From: Lujinxingia sediminis
GTDB lineage: Bacteria > Myxococcota_A > Bradymonadia > Bradymonadales > Bradymonadaceae
Assembly (NCBI RefSeq): GCF_004005565.1
Contig: NZ_SADD01000001.1
Location: forward strand, 1,178,001 to 1,242,000
Length of the DNA stretch: 64,000 nucleotides
Reading direction: 5' to 3'
In this document: positions 33,993-42,925 of the stretch, piece after piece
How positions within the stretch are numbered: position 1 is the first letter of the stretch
Layout: each line of letters opens with the position of its first letter
Translations under genes and position numbers: made by a program
Notes under the pieces: model-generated
Seen by the model: only the letters and a program-made list of their open reading frames with translations
Database searches by the model: none
Told to the model about the DNA's origin: nothing

Positions 33993-35984
33993 TCAGCTCT
34001 CCCGAACCGCCGCTTCTTCCTCGGCGTAGCGTTGCTCGATGGCTTCGACGGCAGCGCCTTGCTCCTCCCAGGCCATGAGCACCTCAGTGAGTTCTTCCTC
34101 CACCGCATGGAAGCGCTGGTTGATGCCGGCGACCTCATCGCCGGCATCGTAGGTCGCCGGATCAGCGAGTTTTGTCTGGAGTTCGCTATGTTCGGTTTCC
34201 AGCGCCTCGATCTTCGCTTCGAGCTTTTTGAGTTGCGCGCGAAGCGTGCGCGTCTCGGCGTCGCGGCGCTTGCGGATTTCGGCCAGGGCCCGTCGTTGGT
34301 CTTTGCGGGACACCAGGGGGCCATCCGACACCGACGAGGACGGGCTGGCAGCGCTCACGGTCCCCTGCCCCTGGTCTTCGGACTCCAGCTCGCGTTCGCG
34401 TCGCCAGCGAAACTCCTCGTAGGTGCCCGGGTAGAGCTTGAGCTGGCCGTCCTCGACAAGCACGACTTTATTGACGACCTCATTGAGGAAGTAGCGGTCG
34501 TGGCTGATGACGCAGAAAGCCCCCTCGAAGTGCTTGAGCGCGTGCTCCAGCACCTGGCGAGACGAGATGTCGAGGTGGTTGGTGGGCTCATCCAGGAGCA
34601 ACACGCCGGCGGGCTCCAGCAGCATTTTCGCCAGCGCCAGGCGGCCCTTCTCCCCTCCGGATAACACCGAGATGGGTTTGTGAACGTCGTCGCCGCTGAA
34701 GAGAAAGGCCCCCAGGATCGAGCGCACGCGACTGGCCGACTCCATGGTGGCGCTGGCCTCCATCTCCTGGAGAACTGTGCGCCGAAGATCCAGCTGATCG
34801 ACCGAGTGCTGCGCGAAGTAGCGGAGCTGCACATTATGCCCTTCAACAACCTCGCCCTCATCGGGCTGAAGGCGTCCGGCGAGCATCTTGAGGAGCGTGG
34901 TCTTTCCGGCGCCGTTAGGGCCAACGAGCGCGACGTGGTCGCCGCGCTCAAGCACAAAGTCGACGCCTTCGTAGATGATGTTGTCGTCGAAGCGTTTGGA
35001 AACCTGCCGGGCCTCCAGAGCGACTTTGCCGATGCGCGGAGGGGCCGGGAACTCAAATCCGATGGTCGCCTCGTAGTCGGGCGGGACCACGATACGTTCG
35101 ATCTTCTCGAGTTGCTTGATGCGGCTCTGGGCCTGGCGGGCCTTGGAGGCTTTATAACGAAAGCGCTCGATGAATTCTTCGATCTGCGCGATCTCTTTGG
35201 CCTGCTCGGCTGCCTGGGTGACGATACGCTCGCGTCGTTCGCGGCGCTCCTTGATGAAGTTGTCGTAATTGCCCTTATACAGCTGAACCTGGCCGCCGCT
35301 GAGTTCGGCGATGGTGTCGACGAGGCGGTTCAAGAAGTAGCGGTCGTGGCTGATGACGATGATGGTGCCCTCGTAGCCACTCAAGAACTTCTCGAGCCAT
35401 TCGATGCTCTCCAGATCAAGGTGGTTTGTGGGCTCATCGAGAAGGAGCACCTCGGGCCGAAAGAGGAGCAGACGCGAGAGAAGTGCGCGCATCTGCCATC
35501 CCCCGGAGAAGGTCTGAATGGGGGCGTCCATCTCCTCGTTGCTAAAGCCCATGCCGGCGGCAATCTCACGGGCACGGCTGCGAAATTCGTAGCCGCCGCG
35601 CACCCGAAACTGCTCCTGAAGGTCGGCGTAGGCCGCGCTGGCCTGTTCGCTGCTCTCGCCCCTGGCGAGCGCCTCCTCGGCCCGCTGCAGGTCACGCTCC
35701 ATGTCGAGCAGATCCTGGCGCCCTCCCAGCACGAGGTCGAGCACACTGCCCTGCTCTTCGACAGCGAGCTCCTGAGGCAGGTAGCCCACGCGCACACCGC
35801 GCGGCTGGATGACCTCGCCGCGGTCGGCCTCCTCCTGGCCGACGATAACTCGGAAGAGGGTCGTTTTCCCGGCGCCGTTGGGACCAACCAGGCCGATTTT
35901 CTGACCCGGTGAGAGCTGCCAGTTGAGGTTTCGGAAGAGCTCGTCGTTGCCGTAGGCTTTGCTGATGGTGTCGAGACGAATCAT
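33993..35984 (-). CDS. ABC-F family ATPase (Uup/EttA-like)
   Basis: A 663-residue soluble protein with two ABC domains and no membrane domain. The first has GLVGPNGAGKTTLF (about 29-42), FSGGWQMRALLSRLLL and LLLDEPTNHLD. The second has ALVGPNGAGKTTLL, LSGGEKGRLALAKMLL and LLLDEPTNHLD. A charged helical linker of the P-site tRNA-interaction type lies between them. A C-terminal coiled-coil extension (about 560-660) recalls Uup, which also acts on branched DNA. ABC-F proteins work on ribosomes as translation or resistance factors. The start at 35984 is chosen from a GGAG nine bases upstream; the frame is open much farther upstream, but that extension has no family similarity. Confidence 0.9.
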   Translation of the reverse strand: MIRLDTISKAYGNDELFRNLNWQLSPGQKIGLVGPNGAGKTTLFRVIVGQEEADRGEVIQPRGVRVGYLPQELAVEEQGSVLDLVLGGRQDLLDMERDLQRAEEALARGESSEQASAAYADLQEQFRVRGGYEFRSRAREIAAGMGFSNEEMDAPIQTFSGGWQMRALLSRLLLFRPEVLLLDEPTNHLDLESIEWLEKFLSGYEGTIIVISHDRYFLNRLVDTIAELSGGQVQLYKGNYDNFIKERRERRERIVTQAAEQAKEIAQIEEFIERFRYKASKARQAQSRIKQLEKIERIVVPPDYEATIGFEFPAPPRIGKVALEARQVSKRFDDNIIYEGVDFVLERGDHVALVGPNGAGKTTLLKMLAGRLQPDEGEVVEGHNVQLRYFAQHSVDQLDLRRTVLQEMEASATMESASRVRSILGAFLFSGDDVHKPISVLSGGEKGRLALAKMLLEPAGVLLLDEPTNHLDISSRQVLEHALKHFEGAFCVISHDRYFLNEVVNKVVLVEDGQLKLYPGTYEEFRWRRERELESEDQGQGTVSAASPSSSVSDGPLVSRKDQRRALAEIRKRRDAETRTLRAQLKKLEAKIEALETEHSELQTKLADPATYDAGDEVAGINQRFHAVEEELTEVLMAWEEQGAAVEAIEQRYAEEEAAVRES

Positions 35985-36073
35985 AAGGTGCATCTCCGCG
36001 AGGAAGTTCCCGCGAGGTATACCGATGACGCGTCGTCCGGGCAACGTTGCAGGCGCGGGATGCCCCCCGCAAA

Positions 36074-36103
36074 TTGACACCCTTTTCCAGCCACTGCTAT
36101 CGT
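36074..36103 (+). promoter_or_regulatory. Sigma70-like promoter with extended -10
   Basis: TTGACA (36074-36079), 18 bases, then TATCGT (36098-36103) preceded by TG one base upstream (TGC). It lies about 88 bases upstream of the gene at 36191. Confidence 0.5.
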
Positions 36104-36190
36104 CCCTGGTACCTTCAGGATGATCACATCCGGGGTCCGAAGGCGGCATCAGACGCATTCCGACCGGATCTTTTACGCCCAGGAACAACG

Positions 36191-37267
36191 ATGAAACGAT
36201 GGTTCTCTGGCATCTTCGCCATGGTGATGTGCACCGCCCTGCCCTCGGCACACGCGCAGGAGGCGCCTTCAGATTCAGCGCAGGTGGTGGTGCTACGCTT
36301 TGCCAACTCCGAGGTGGATCAAGCGGTGATGGATCGCTTCTACACCGAGCTTCATGATGCACTGGAGGCGACCGAGGAGATGACGCTGGCCCCCGGCGGC
36401 GAAGTCACCATCGATGATCTTGTGATGATGGGCGGATGCAGTACGCCGGATGAGGCGTGTCTGGCCGGTCTGCAGGATTTTGTGGCTGGAGAGCGGCTCG
36501 TCTACGGCTCGATCCAGCGCAGTGAAGATGTGCACATGTTCTCGATCTACCTCTTCGACTTTAAGACGGGCACGTTCCTGGAGCGCATCGAGGAGAAGAC
36601 GTTGAGGGGCGATGACGCCTGGGTGTCCCGCGGGATACCGGCCGTGGTCGAGCACTTCGTCTGGGGGGAGAGCGCCGAGGTTCAGGTGCAGGTCAGCGGA
36701 GGCGTTGAAGTCGAGGTGAGACTCGATGGCCAGGTGGTCGGCCAGGGCTCGCAATCCCTTGACGGGGTGGCGCCGGGCGAGGCGGTCATCAGCGCGCAAT
36801 CTCAAGACGGCGAACAACGCATCGAACGCGTCATTCTTCGTCGTGGCGAGAATCCGGCGGTGTATTTCACCTTTGAGAATGCGATCGATGAGGCGCCGGC
36901 CGTCGCATCGCGTGCTTCGCTGTTGCCGGGTGTGGGGCTTGCTGCCCTGGGCGTGGCTGGAGTGGTCGTGGGGGTCGTGGGCCAGTCGCAGCTGGGAGGC
37001 CTTGAGACCGACGCTGAAGCGCTGGTGAACGGGCGTCGGGCGCTTGCTCCGGGAGATGTATCGCGGGCGGAGGAGCTCCAGTCGCAGATGGACCGTGCGC
37101 ATACCATGCGCATCATCGGCTTTTCGGCCGGTGGACTTGCGTTGGCCGCCGGAGGGTACTTGATCGTGCGTGCGATGGGGGCCGAAGAGGCGGAGCGCAA
37201 CGCGCTGAGCTGGGATGTCGGCGTGGGCGCAGACAGTGTGGGAGCCAGCGTACGTCTGGACTTCTAA
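36191..37267 (+). CDS. Secreted PEGA-like protein with two C-terminal hydrophobic segments
   Basis: A 358-residue protein with a clear signal peptide (cleavage after SAHA, about residue 22). The N-terminal region (VVVLRFANSEVDQAVMDRF, then GERLVYGSIQR and FSIYLFDFKTG) resembles the alpha-beta domain seen in myxobacterial-type hypothetical proteins that score environmental or metabolic state. A PEGA-like beta-sandwich follows (VEVEVRLDGQVVGQGSQSL...GEAVISAQ). Two hydrophobic stretches (about 239-262 and 300-320) could be membrane helices. An AGGA site precedes the ATG. It stands alone with its own promoter and a near-perfect terminator. The function is not known. Confidence 0.72.
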   Translation: MKRWFSGIFAMVMCTALPSAHAQEAPSDSAQVVVLRFANSEVDQAVMDRFYTELHDALEATEEMTLAPGGEVTIDDLVMMGGCSTPDEACLAGLQDFVAGERLVYGSIQRSEDVHMFSIYLFDFKTGTFLERIEEKTLRGDDAWVSRGIPAVVEHFVWGESAEVQVQVSGGVEVEVRLDGQVVGQGSQSLDGVAPGEAVISAQSQDGEQRIERVILRRGENPAVYFTFENAIDEAPAVASRASLLPGVGLAALGVAGVVVGVVGQSQLGGLETDAEALVNGRRALAPGDVSRAEELQSQMDRAHTMRIIGFSAGGLALAAGGYLIVRAMGAEEAERNALSWDVGVGADSVGASVRLDF

Positions 37268-37326
37268 CCCGCTTTGCTCGGCCTGCAGAGCGCTTGCCAC
37301 CGAAGCGTCGAAGAGCATTCCGAATA

Positions 37327-37368
37327 AAAAAACGCCCGCCTCGCACATGTGCGAGGCGGGCGTTTTTT
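37327..37368. terminator. Palindromic bidirectional terminator
   Basis: AACGCCCGCCTCGCACA (37331-37347) and TGTGCGAGGCGGGCGTT (37348-37364) are perfectly complementary, flanked by A and T runs. It separates the convergent genes at 36191 and 37391. Confidence 0.9.
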
Positions 37369-37390
37369 ATAAAGCACGATGAACCGTGGC

Positions 37391-39256
37391 TCAGTCGATG
37401 CGCGCCAGGCCGTACGCTGCAATCGCGCGCATCAGCGGGTTATCGCGGCCGAGATAACCACGGAAGGAGGCCTCCATGTCGGCCTGCCCTTCCCTCGCAA
37501 GGGCCCAGGCGGCAACAATGGCTGCAGGCTCCTCACCGAAGAGGCGGACCACGCTCTCAAGCGTCGCGGTGTTCTTCGAGTCAGCGGCGCTGGCAAGCTG
37601 ATAGACAAGCTCGGCCCGCACCTCCGGATTGAGCCCCGCGGAGGTCGCCAACTTCTGCGCGAGCGGCAACAACGTCTCGCGGTAGCGCTCCAACTGGGAG
37701 ATCGCGGCCTGGCGCACCCGGGACGAGCTGTGGTTGAACATCGCCGTATAGAGCGCCTCGCGCATCTGCGCGCTGAGCTGCTGCGGGTTTAGCGCGTCGG
37801 TGAACTGCTCCGGCGGGTTACGAAGCGCGGTGCTGATATGGCGTTGTGCCGATTCAGGCGCGAGCTTCAGCAGCCCGACAAAGGCGTCCCATTGCACGTC
37901 GAGGTTGCGGTCGCGAAGAAGCATCTCGAGTGCCTGGGCGGCCTCGGGAACCCCGGTGTTGATCAACGATGCGACGAGCTGGCGTTTGACCTCCGGATCC
38001 TGGTCGGTGGTCAGGAAGCGCATCACCTGGACCGAGCCGCGATCTTTGATGTTCCCGAGCGCCTCAACGGCCGCCAGGCGAACCTCTTTGTCGCGCTCGT
38101 TGGTCACGGCGCGACGAAGGCCGGTGAGCGCCTCGGGGTTTGCGATCTGGCCGAGCCCGCGTGCGCTGTAGAGGCGAATCTCGCGCTGTCCTTCAAAGAG
38201 CCCGCGTCCCAGGTGCTCCAGGGCCTCGGCCCGACGGGTCAGGCCGAGCGCCTGGACGCCGACGAGACGCTCATTGAACGTGTCGCTGCGGAACATTGCG
38301 ACGAGTTCCTGGTAGACAGCATCATCACCGGTGATGGCGGCGAGCTGGTAAAGCAGCTCGCGGTCGCGCTGATCTTCGGTAGCTTCGATAAGGGGGCGAA
38401 CCTCATCGAGGCGCACGCGAGCACGATGCTCGATCAAGAAGCCAAAAATCTCGGCGCGCTCCGCCGGTTCAAGCGCCGAGGCGTGCTTGAAGAGCGGCGC
38501 TGCGCCTTTATCTTCGCCAAGACGCACCAGCTGGCGAGCCGCTTCGAGTTTGACCGCTTCATCGCGATTCTCGAGGGCCTTTTCCAGCACATTGATCAGC
38601 TCAACGCGGGCGTCAGGTTTGTCGAGAAACGCGGCGGTGATGGCGGTGGCATCTTTGCGGACGCCCGCGTCGCGGCTGCGCAGCATGGATTCTGCAAAGT
38701 TCAGAGCTTCGGGGTGTGCCGTGTACACGGTGGCCACGCGGGCATCCTCGCGCAACTCGGCACTGGTGCTCGTGAGCGAGTCCTGGAGCAGGCCGTAAAG
38801 ATCACCGCTCTGCTGCGCCAGATAGCGGAAGACATCGCGGCGCGTGGCGGCATCTGCACCGTTCAGTGTGGCGGCGAGCAGGGTTTGCTGAACCGACGCA
38901 GGCAGGGCAAAAACCAACTCGCGTAGATGCGCATATGTCGTGGTGCTCTCTTTGAGGAGGGACGCACTATAAGCGGTCGCGCTGCGATCGCCGGCGAGCA
39001 TCAGCGCAAGCCCCACTGCCAGCTTCTCGCGCTCAGCTTCAGCCCCCTTTTTAGCTTCCAGCTCCCGACGCTGAGCGCGGTCGGCAGTCTCACCGAGGGT
39101 GAGCAGCGCGGCGACGCGCACCTGGGGGTTGGCATCTTCCTCAAGCTGCTGCGCAAGCTCGCGGGCCTCATCCCCGAGTTCGGCGGCGTAGCTCGCCGGT
39201 GCTGGCGCTACAATCGCGGTCGCCGTCATGGCGGTCAGAGCGTGTTTCCACTTCAT
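37391..39256 (-). CDS. Exported HEAT-repeat protein
   Basis: A 621-residue secreted protein. A signal peptide (residues 1-24, ending ASYA) is followed by about 590 residues of HEAT repeats. Repeat examples are DPEVKRQLVASLINTGVP, DKEVRLAAVEALGNIKD and SSRVRQAAISQLERY. Arrays of this kind are rigid binding scaffolds. Being periplasmic or surface-exposed, this one may bind envelope proteins (inference). AAAGGA lies upstream of the ATG at 39256. The frame continues upstream for 21 codons without a ribosome site, so that extension was left out. It is the second HEAT protein of the window but is unlike the cytoplasmic one at 26687 in having a signal peptide. Confidence 0.8.
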   Translation of the reverse strand: MKWKHALTAMTATAIVAPAPASYAAELGDEARELAQQLEEDANPQVRVAALLTLGETADRAQRRELEAKKGAEAEREKLAVGLALMLAGDRSATAYSASLLKESTTTYAHLRELVFALPASVQQTLLAATLNGADAATRRDVFRYLAQQSGDLYGLLQDSLTSTSAELREDARVATVYTAHPEALNFAESMLRSRDAGVRKDATAITAAFLDKPDARVELINVLEKALENRDEAVKLEAARQLVRLGEDKGAAPLFKHASALEPAERAEIFGFLIEHRARVRLDEVRPLIEATEDQRDRELLYQLAAITGDDAVYQELVAMFRSDTFNERLVGVQALGLTRRAEALEHLGRGLFEGQREIRLYSARGLGQIANPEALTGLRRAVTNERDKEVRLAAVEALGNIKDRGSVQVMRFLTTDQDPEVKRQLVASLINTGVPEAAQALEMLLRDRNLDVQWDAFVGLLKLAPESAQRHISTALRNPPEQFTDALNPQQLSAQMREALYTAMFNHSSSRVRQAAISQLERYRETLLPLAQKLATSAGLNPEVRAELVYQLASAADSKNTATLESVVRLFGEEPAAIVAAWALAREGQADMEASFRGYLGRDNPLMRAIAAYGLARID

Positions 39257-39339
39257 CGCTGCGTCCTTTCCAAAAAGTGCGCCCAGACAAAAGCGCCGAC
39301 CCGCTAAGGTCGGCGTCATTGGCCGGCACAGAGGGGGCC

Positions 39340-39630
39340 TTAGCCGAAGTATTCGGACATGCGGGAGAGGATTCGCTCCTCAACCTTGCCCTTGAAGGGG
39401 CGGGTAATAAGGCTCAGGTCGATGTCGATCATCACATCGGATTCGGTCACCTGAAACTGCCCGGTAAAGCCCTTGCCTTTGATTTTGGCCTGCGACTTAT
39501 CGTCGTTCCAGCTGATTTTGTTGACCAGCGCGGGGAACTCGCCCTCGATATCGGTGACGATACCGTGGACTTTGGTTTTGGCTTCTTCGGGGTTCATGCC
39601 GTGCGGGCGCTTGATGGAGATATCCGACAT
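39340..39630 (-). CDS. Polyhydroxyalkanoic acid system family protein
   Basis: A 96-residue cytoplasmic protein matching the small family annotated as polyhydroxyalkanoic acid system or PHA_gran_rgn. It starts SDISIKRPHGMNPEEA (compare the family's IxRPHxL), has strands AKIKGKGFTGQFQV and VMIDIDLSL, and a C-terminal FKGKVEERILSRMSEYF. The family is found near PHA synthesis genes but has no established activity, and no other PHA gene is here. AGGAG precedes the ATG, and a TTGACA promoter lies upstream. Confidence 0.75.
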   Translation of the reverse strand: MSDISIKRPHGMNPEEAKTKVHGIVTDIEGEFPALVNKISWNDDKSQAKIKGKGFTGQFQVTESDVMIDIDLSLITRPFKGKVEERILSRMSEYFG

Positions 39631-39725
39631 AGGTCTGGCTCCTGTTCTGGCGAGTCAGGCACGTACCTGCTCGTCATAGGTTTGGATGGCCGAAGTGGCC
39701 AGAAATTCAAATGTAAGGCGCGGAG

Positions 39726-39755
39726 ACGGTAGCAACCGGGCTTTTCGCTTGTCAA
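39726..39755 (-). promoter_or_regulatory. Sigma70-like promoter for the PHA-type gene
   Basis: On the minus strand, TTGACA (39755-39750) and TACCGT (39731-39726) are 18 bases apart, about 95 bases before the ATG at 39630. Confidence 0.45.
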
Positions 39756-39887
39756 TCTAGCCTTGGACCGAGGAGGCTTTGGCCGACGCGCTATCGCTGC
39801 CGGGGAGGCTCTCGCTCCTCGTGTCGGTCCCTGCAAGGATGATGTGATGGGCAGATTACTTGCTCCCCCTTTTAGTAGGATGTTAGT

Positions 39888-39917
39888 TTGACGTGACGTC
39901 TTCCCCACCGGTTCAAT
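39888..39917 (+). promoter_or_regulatory. Candidate promoter for the AMIN-like secreted protein gene
   Basis: TTGACG (39888-39893), 18 bases, then TTCAAT (39912-39917), leaving a short leader before the ATG at 39944. Confidence 0.35.
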
Positions 39918-39943
39918 GATGTGCCCTGTACTTCGAGGTCAGG

Positions 39944-40696
39944 ATGAAAACGCCCAGGATGCTGATGATCGCCGCCGCGCTCGCTCTGAGCGCAGCATCG
40001 GTGGATGCCCAGGCGCAGACGATCAAGCGCTACGATGACGCCGGCGACGGCAGTCAGTCGCAGATTTATATTCCGGGGATGCCCGTGCCGCAGCCCGCCC
40101 AACCGGCCAGCGGTGGTGAAGGCGGCGGTGAGACTCAGGAAGAGGCCGGCGAGGAAGGCGCAGGTGAAGGTTCGTACCAGATCTCGCTTTACGGAACCCG
40201 CAGCGACGCCATGCGTCGGGCGGAGACCGCCCAACTCGCCAATCGCCCCATCGGTGAGCTCTACCGAGGGGTGATCCCGGGCACTCGCGATGAGCTGCCG
40301 CATCTTTCGGACGCTCGTCGCGAAGGCGCCCGAGCGGACCGTCCTAACCAGTTGACCTGGGTGGGTTTCCAGCCCGAAGCGTCACGTACTCGGGTCTTCT
40401 TCCAGAGCCCGCGGCCGATGAGCTACCGCGTCAATCGCGGTGTGGGAGAGAGTCCTTCTCTTGTCCTGGTGTTTGAACATGCGGAGATCTCGACCCGTAA
40501 CTTCAGCCGTTTTATCGACGCGAGCTACTTTGGCCGCGCAGTCACCCGTATCGACGCGCGTGAAGTAGGCGGGGATGTTGAGGTGACCATTCTGTTGCGA
40601 GAGCAGGTCGAGCCGCAGGTCAACGCCCAGGGGGAGTACCTCTACGTCGACTTCCCCCACCAGGGGTCGGAGAGCGATCTGTCGAGTGTGAAATAG
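39944..40696 (+). CDS. Secreted protein with AMIN-like C-terminal domain
   Basis: A 250-residue exported protein with a signal peptide (about 1-25, ending DAQA). A Gly/Glu-rich spacer leads to a C-terminal beta-rich domain resembling AMIN: RTRVFFQSPRPMSYRV, then SLVLVFEHAEI, and VTRIDAREVGGDVEVTILL up to YLYVDFP. AMIN domains target proteins to peptidoglycan or secretin complexes. Because only pattern similarity supports this, the domain call is tentative. GAGGTC lies upstream. It precedes the barrel protein gene by 22 bases on the same strand, suggesting an operon. Confidence 0.6.
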   Translation: MKTPRMLMIAAALALSAASVDAQAQTIKRYDDAGDGSQSQIYIPGMPVPQPAQPASGGEGGGETQEEAGEEGAGEGSYQISLYGTRSDAMRRAETAQLANRPIGELYRGVIPGTRDELPHLSDARREGARADRPNQLTWVGFQPEASRTRVFFQSPRPMSYRVNRGVGESPSLVLVFEHAEISTRNFSRFIDASYFGRAVTRIDAREVGGDVEVTILLREQVEPQVNAQGEYLYVDFPHQGSESDLSSVK

Positions 40697-40718
40697 TACC
40701 TGGGCCGGGTTCGACACG

Positions 40719-42923
40719 ATGACGCGACGACGGGCAGGGATCGGAACCGCAGCGCTGGCGTTGTGTTTAAGCCTCGCATCTGTGGCGACAGCTGAGCAGC
40801 CCGATTCAGACCAGGGTGCCGGCGGGCTTGAGCTCCCGCCGGCTTTCGCGTTTCTTGAGACGCTGGAGCGCGCCCACAACCGCACGCGTTCAGCGCTCTG
40901 GCGTTGCGCCGGAGCGTCGGAGGCGATCTGCCCCTGTGTATCACTCGATACCGACGGCGAGCAGGTGAGCCTGGTTGAAGTCGACGCCCGTGGCAGTGAG
41001 CTGCGCGTCGCCGAGTTGCGAGTGCGTTCGCCGCAGGCGTTGTGGGTGGCGCGTGACGTGGTTTTGGAGCGCGGCCCCGGAAGCCGCCCACGAGCGACGC
41101 TGGGCGAACTTCGCTGGCGGGGCGCGCACGATCCGACGATCTTCCGTGCGGAACGCGCGTTCGCTGACTGGAGTCAGTTTCTGCTGGAGGCTCACACGGT
41201 CCGCTGGCAGCACGGGCTCAGAGGTGTTGAGCGCAGCGAGCTGCCGTTGTGTGATGCCAGGAGTGTGGACGCCCTGGACCCGAGCTGGCCGGATTCCTCC
41301 GGTCTTCGTCTGGATGAGGTTCGCTTTGCGGGCAATGAAGGCTGGAGCTTAAGCGGAGCTGACGTGGCCGGGCGTCTCCCCGTGGCCAGGCGTCTGCCGC
41401 CGGGAGAGCGCGTCAGTGGGCTGGTGCCCCCGGCGCTCCGGGTGACCCCGGGAGGCGCACAGCTTGAACTGGGCTACTTTTGGGCGGCCCCTTCCCTGCT
41501 TATGCGCGCCTCGCTGGACAGCGCTCACATCGCGGGCGTCGGAGTAAGCCGGGTGACCCGGCCGGTAACCTGCGCGTCGGGTCGTTGCCGCTTGCAGGCG
41601 TTTCATCTCGATGCGGCTTTCGGACGTGACGCGCAGACGGCGGTGAGCCTCGATGGCGAACTCAGCGTGGGGGATGCGCGCCGGCACCTGGGAGTCGCCC
41701 TGGAAACATGGCAGGTCTGGGGTGAGCCGGAAGCGACTTCGTGGCACAGGCGTCGCCTGGAACGCAATGCCCTCTTCCGCGATTGGCGCCTGCAGCGCGC
41801 CGGCGTGAGCTGGGCGGGAGATGCCTCAGTCTTGCAGATCAGCGCCGCCCACGCCGACCTCCCCTACGTCGGCAGCGATGCCAGCGTTGAGATGCCGGGA
41901 GCCTCGGCCGTCGATCTTTTCTACGGCGGCAGGATGAGGTTCGGTGCTGCACACGCCGAACTTCGACTTCATCACAGCGAGCGACGTGATGCCCTTATGA
42001 AGGGTCGCTTCGGCGAGGCTTTTCTGGGCGTCCACCGAAGTTATGGCGACGCTGGCCGCGCCTGGGTGCGGCCTCGCCTCAACCTTCATCTGGGCTGGGC
42101 CGATGGGATGCCCGGCGAGGCGACAGAGCCACCGACGGGCCCGGCCAGTCGCGCCACAGCGGACGCAATCGTCGATGCGGGCATCTCGCTACGCGCTCAA
42201 CTCGGACCGGTCGCCCATGCGCTCGCGCCGCGCCTGGTCGTTGGGCGACGGTCTCACGTCGGCGAACGCCTGGATGCTCAGGGAATGGCTCATGCCCCGG
42301 ATGCGCCTCGCCTTCGACTTGCACAACGTGATGGTGACTTCAATCTGGCCGGAGCGGTGGTGGACCAGGCTCTGCACTTCGGTAAAGGTTGGGCACTGAG
42401 CTTGCCCCTGGGCGTGATGCTTACCGATAACGGACGTGCGCAACACTGGCAGACAACCTACCAGGGCTCGCTGCGCCTTGTGGCACCGGCGTTGCGTCGA
42501 CTCATTGTCAGCGTCGATGCCATGTGTCACGGGCGCTGCGAGCAGCCGAGCTTCGGCGCGCGGATGGAGATCGCCTGGTTCGGCACCCTTCGCTCCCGCC
42601 ACGTGTTCTGGCGAGGGTACGGATACCAGCCAGCTTCGCCCCTTTTTGATTCGCGCTTACGCACCGGTTATGCGCAGGGCTGGCAACCCGAGCTCGCCCG
42701 CGTCGACGCGTCGACCTTCTACACCTCGGCCGTCTTTGCGACCTGGCGGCGCTGGGGCGCGGAGCTGCGACTTCACGGAGACGTACAGACCCTGACCGAG
42801 CGTGGCGGCGAATTCAGCCTGCGCTACGGATGGCCGGAGCTCGGCTGGGCGCTCAGCGCGAACGCTGCGGCCTGGCCGGCGGCCGGAAGGTGGGCGGGCT
42901 ATGTCGGCTTTTCGCTTCTCTAA
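40719..42923 (+). CDS. Outer-membrane beta-barrel protein, possibly divergent LptD
   Basis: A 734-residue protein with a signal peptide (ending VATA, about residue 25). Aromatic and alternating strands run throughout its second half and it ends in GYVGFSLL, close to the usual C-terminal barrel signature (final aromatic/hydrophobic residues). The middle contains VSGLVPPALRVTPGGAQLELGYFW, which recalls the LptD stretch where a GLLxP element is followed by a PYFW motif, and an N-terminal region with jellyroll-like strands. LptD inserts lipopolysaccharide into the outer membrane. The resemblance is weak, so another barrel transporter is possible. No cysteine pattern typical of enterobacterial LptD is seen. 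No clear ribosome site is seen upstream. Confidence 0.5.
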   Translation: MTRRRAGIGTAALALCLSLASVATAEQPDSDQGAGGLELPPAFAFLETLERAHNRTRSALWRCAGASEAICPCVSLDTDGEQVSLVEVDARGSELRVAELRVRSPQALWVARDVVLERGPGSRPRATLGELRWRGAHDPTIFRAERAFADWSQFLLEAHTVRWQHGLRGVERSELPLCDARSVDALDPSWPDSSGLRLDEVRFAGNEGWSLSGADVAGRLPVARRLPPGERVSGLVPPALRVTPGGAQLELGYFWAAPSLLMRASLDSAHIAGVGVSRVTRPVTCASGRCRLQAFHLDAAFGRDAQTAVSLDGELSVGDARRHLGVALETWQVWGEPEATSWHRRRLERNALFRDWRLQRAGVSWAGDASVLQISAAHADLPYVGSDASVEMPGASAVDLFYGGRMRFGAAHAELRLHHSERRDALMKGRFGEAFLGVHRSYGDAGRAWVRPRLNLHLGWADGMPGEATEPPTGPASRATADAIVDAGISLRAQLGPVAHALAPRLVVGRRSHVGERLDAQGMAHAPDAPRLRLAQRDGDFNLAGAVVDQALHFGKGWALSLPLGVMLTDNGRAQHWQTTYQGSLRLVAPALRRLIVSVDAMCHGRCEQPSFGARMEIAWFGTLRSRHVFWRGYGYQPASPLFDSRLRTGYAQGWQPELARVDASTFYTSAVFATWRRWGAELRLHGDVQTLTERGGEFSLRYGWPELGWALSANAAAWPAAGRWAGYVGFSLL

Positions 42924-42925
42924 AG

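Larger units (their letters stand above)
39631..39943. other. Divergent intergenic region
   Basis: A 313-base gap between divergent genes. It contains candidate promoters for both flanking genes and no credible coding frame or RNA gene. Confidence 0.6.

Noticed and set aside
35985-36362. N-terminal extension of the ABC-F ATPase
   Set aside because: It overlaps the divergent promoter and the start of the gene at 36191, and contains no family sequence. A GGAG site supports 35984.
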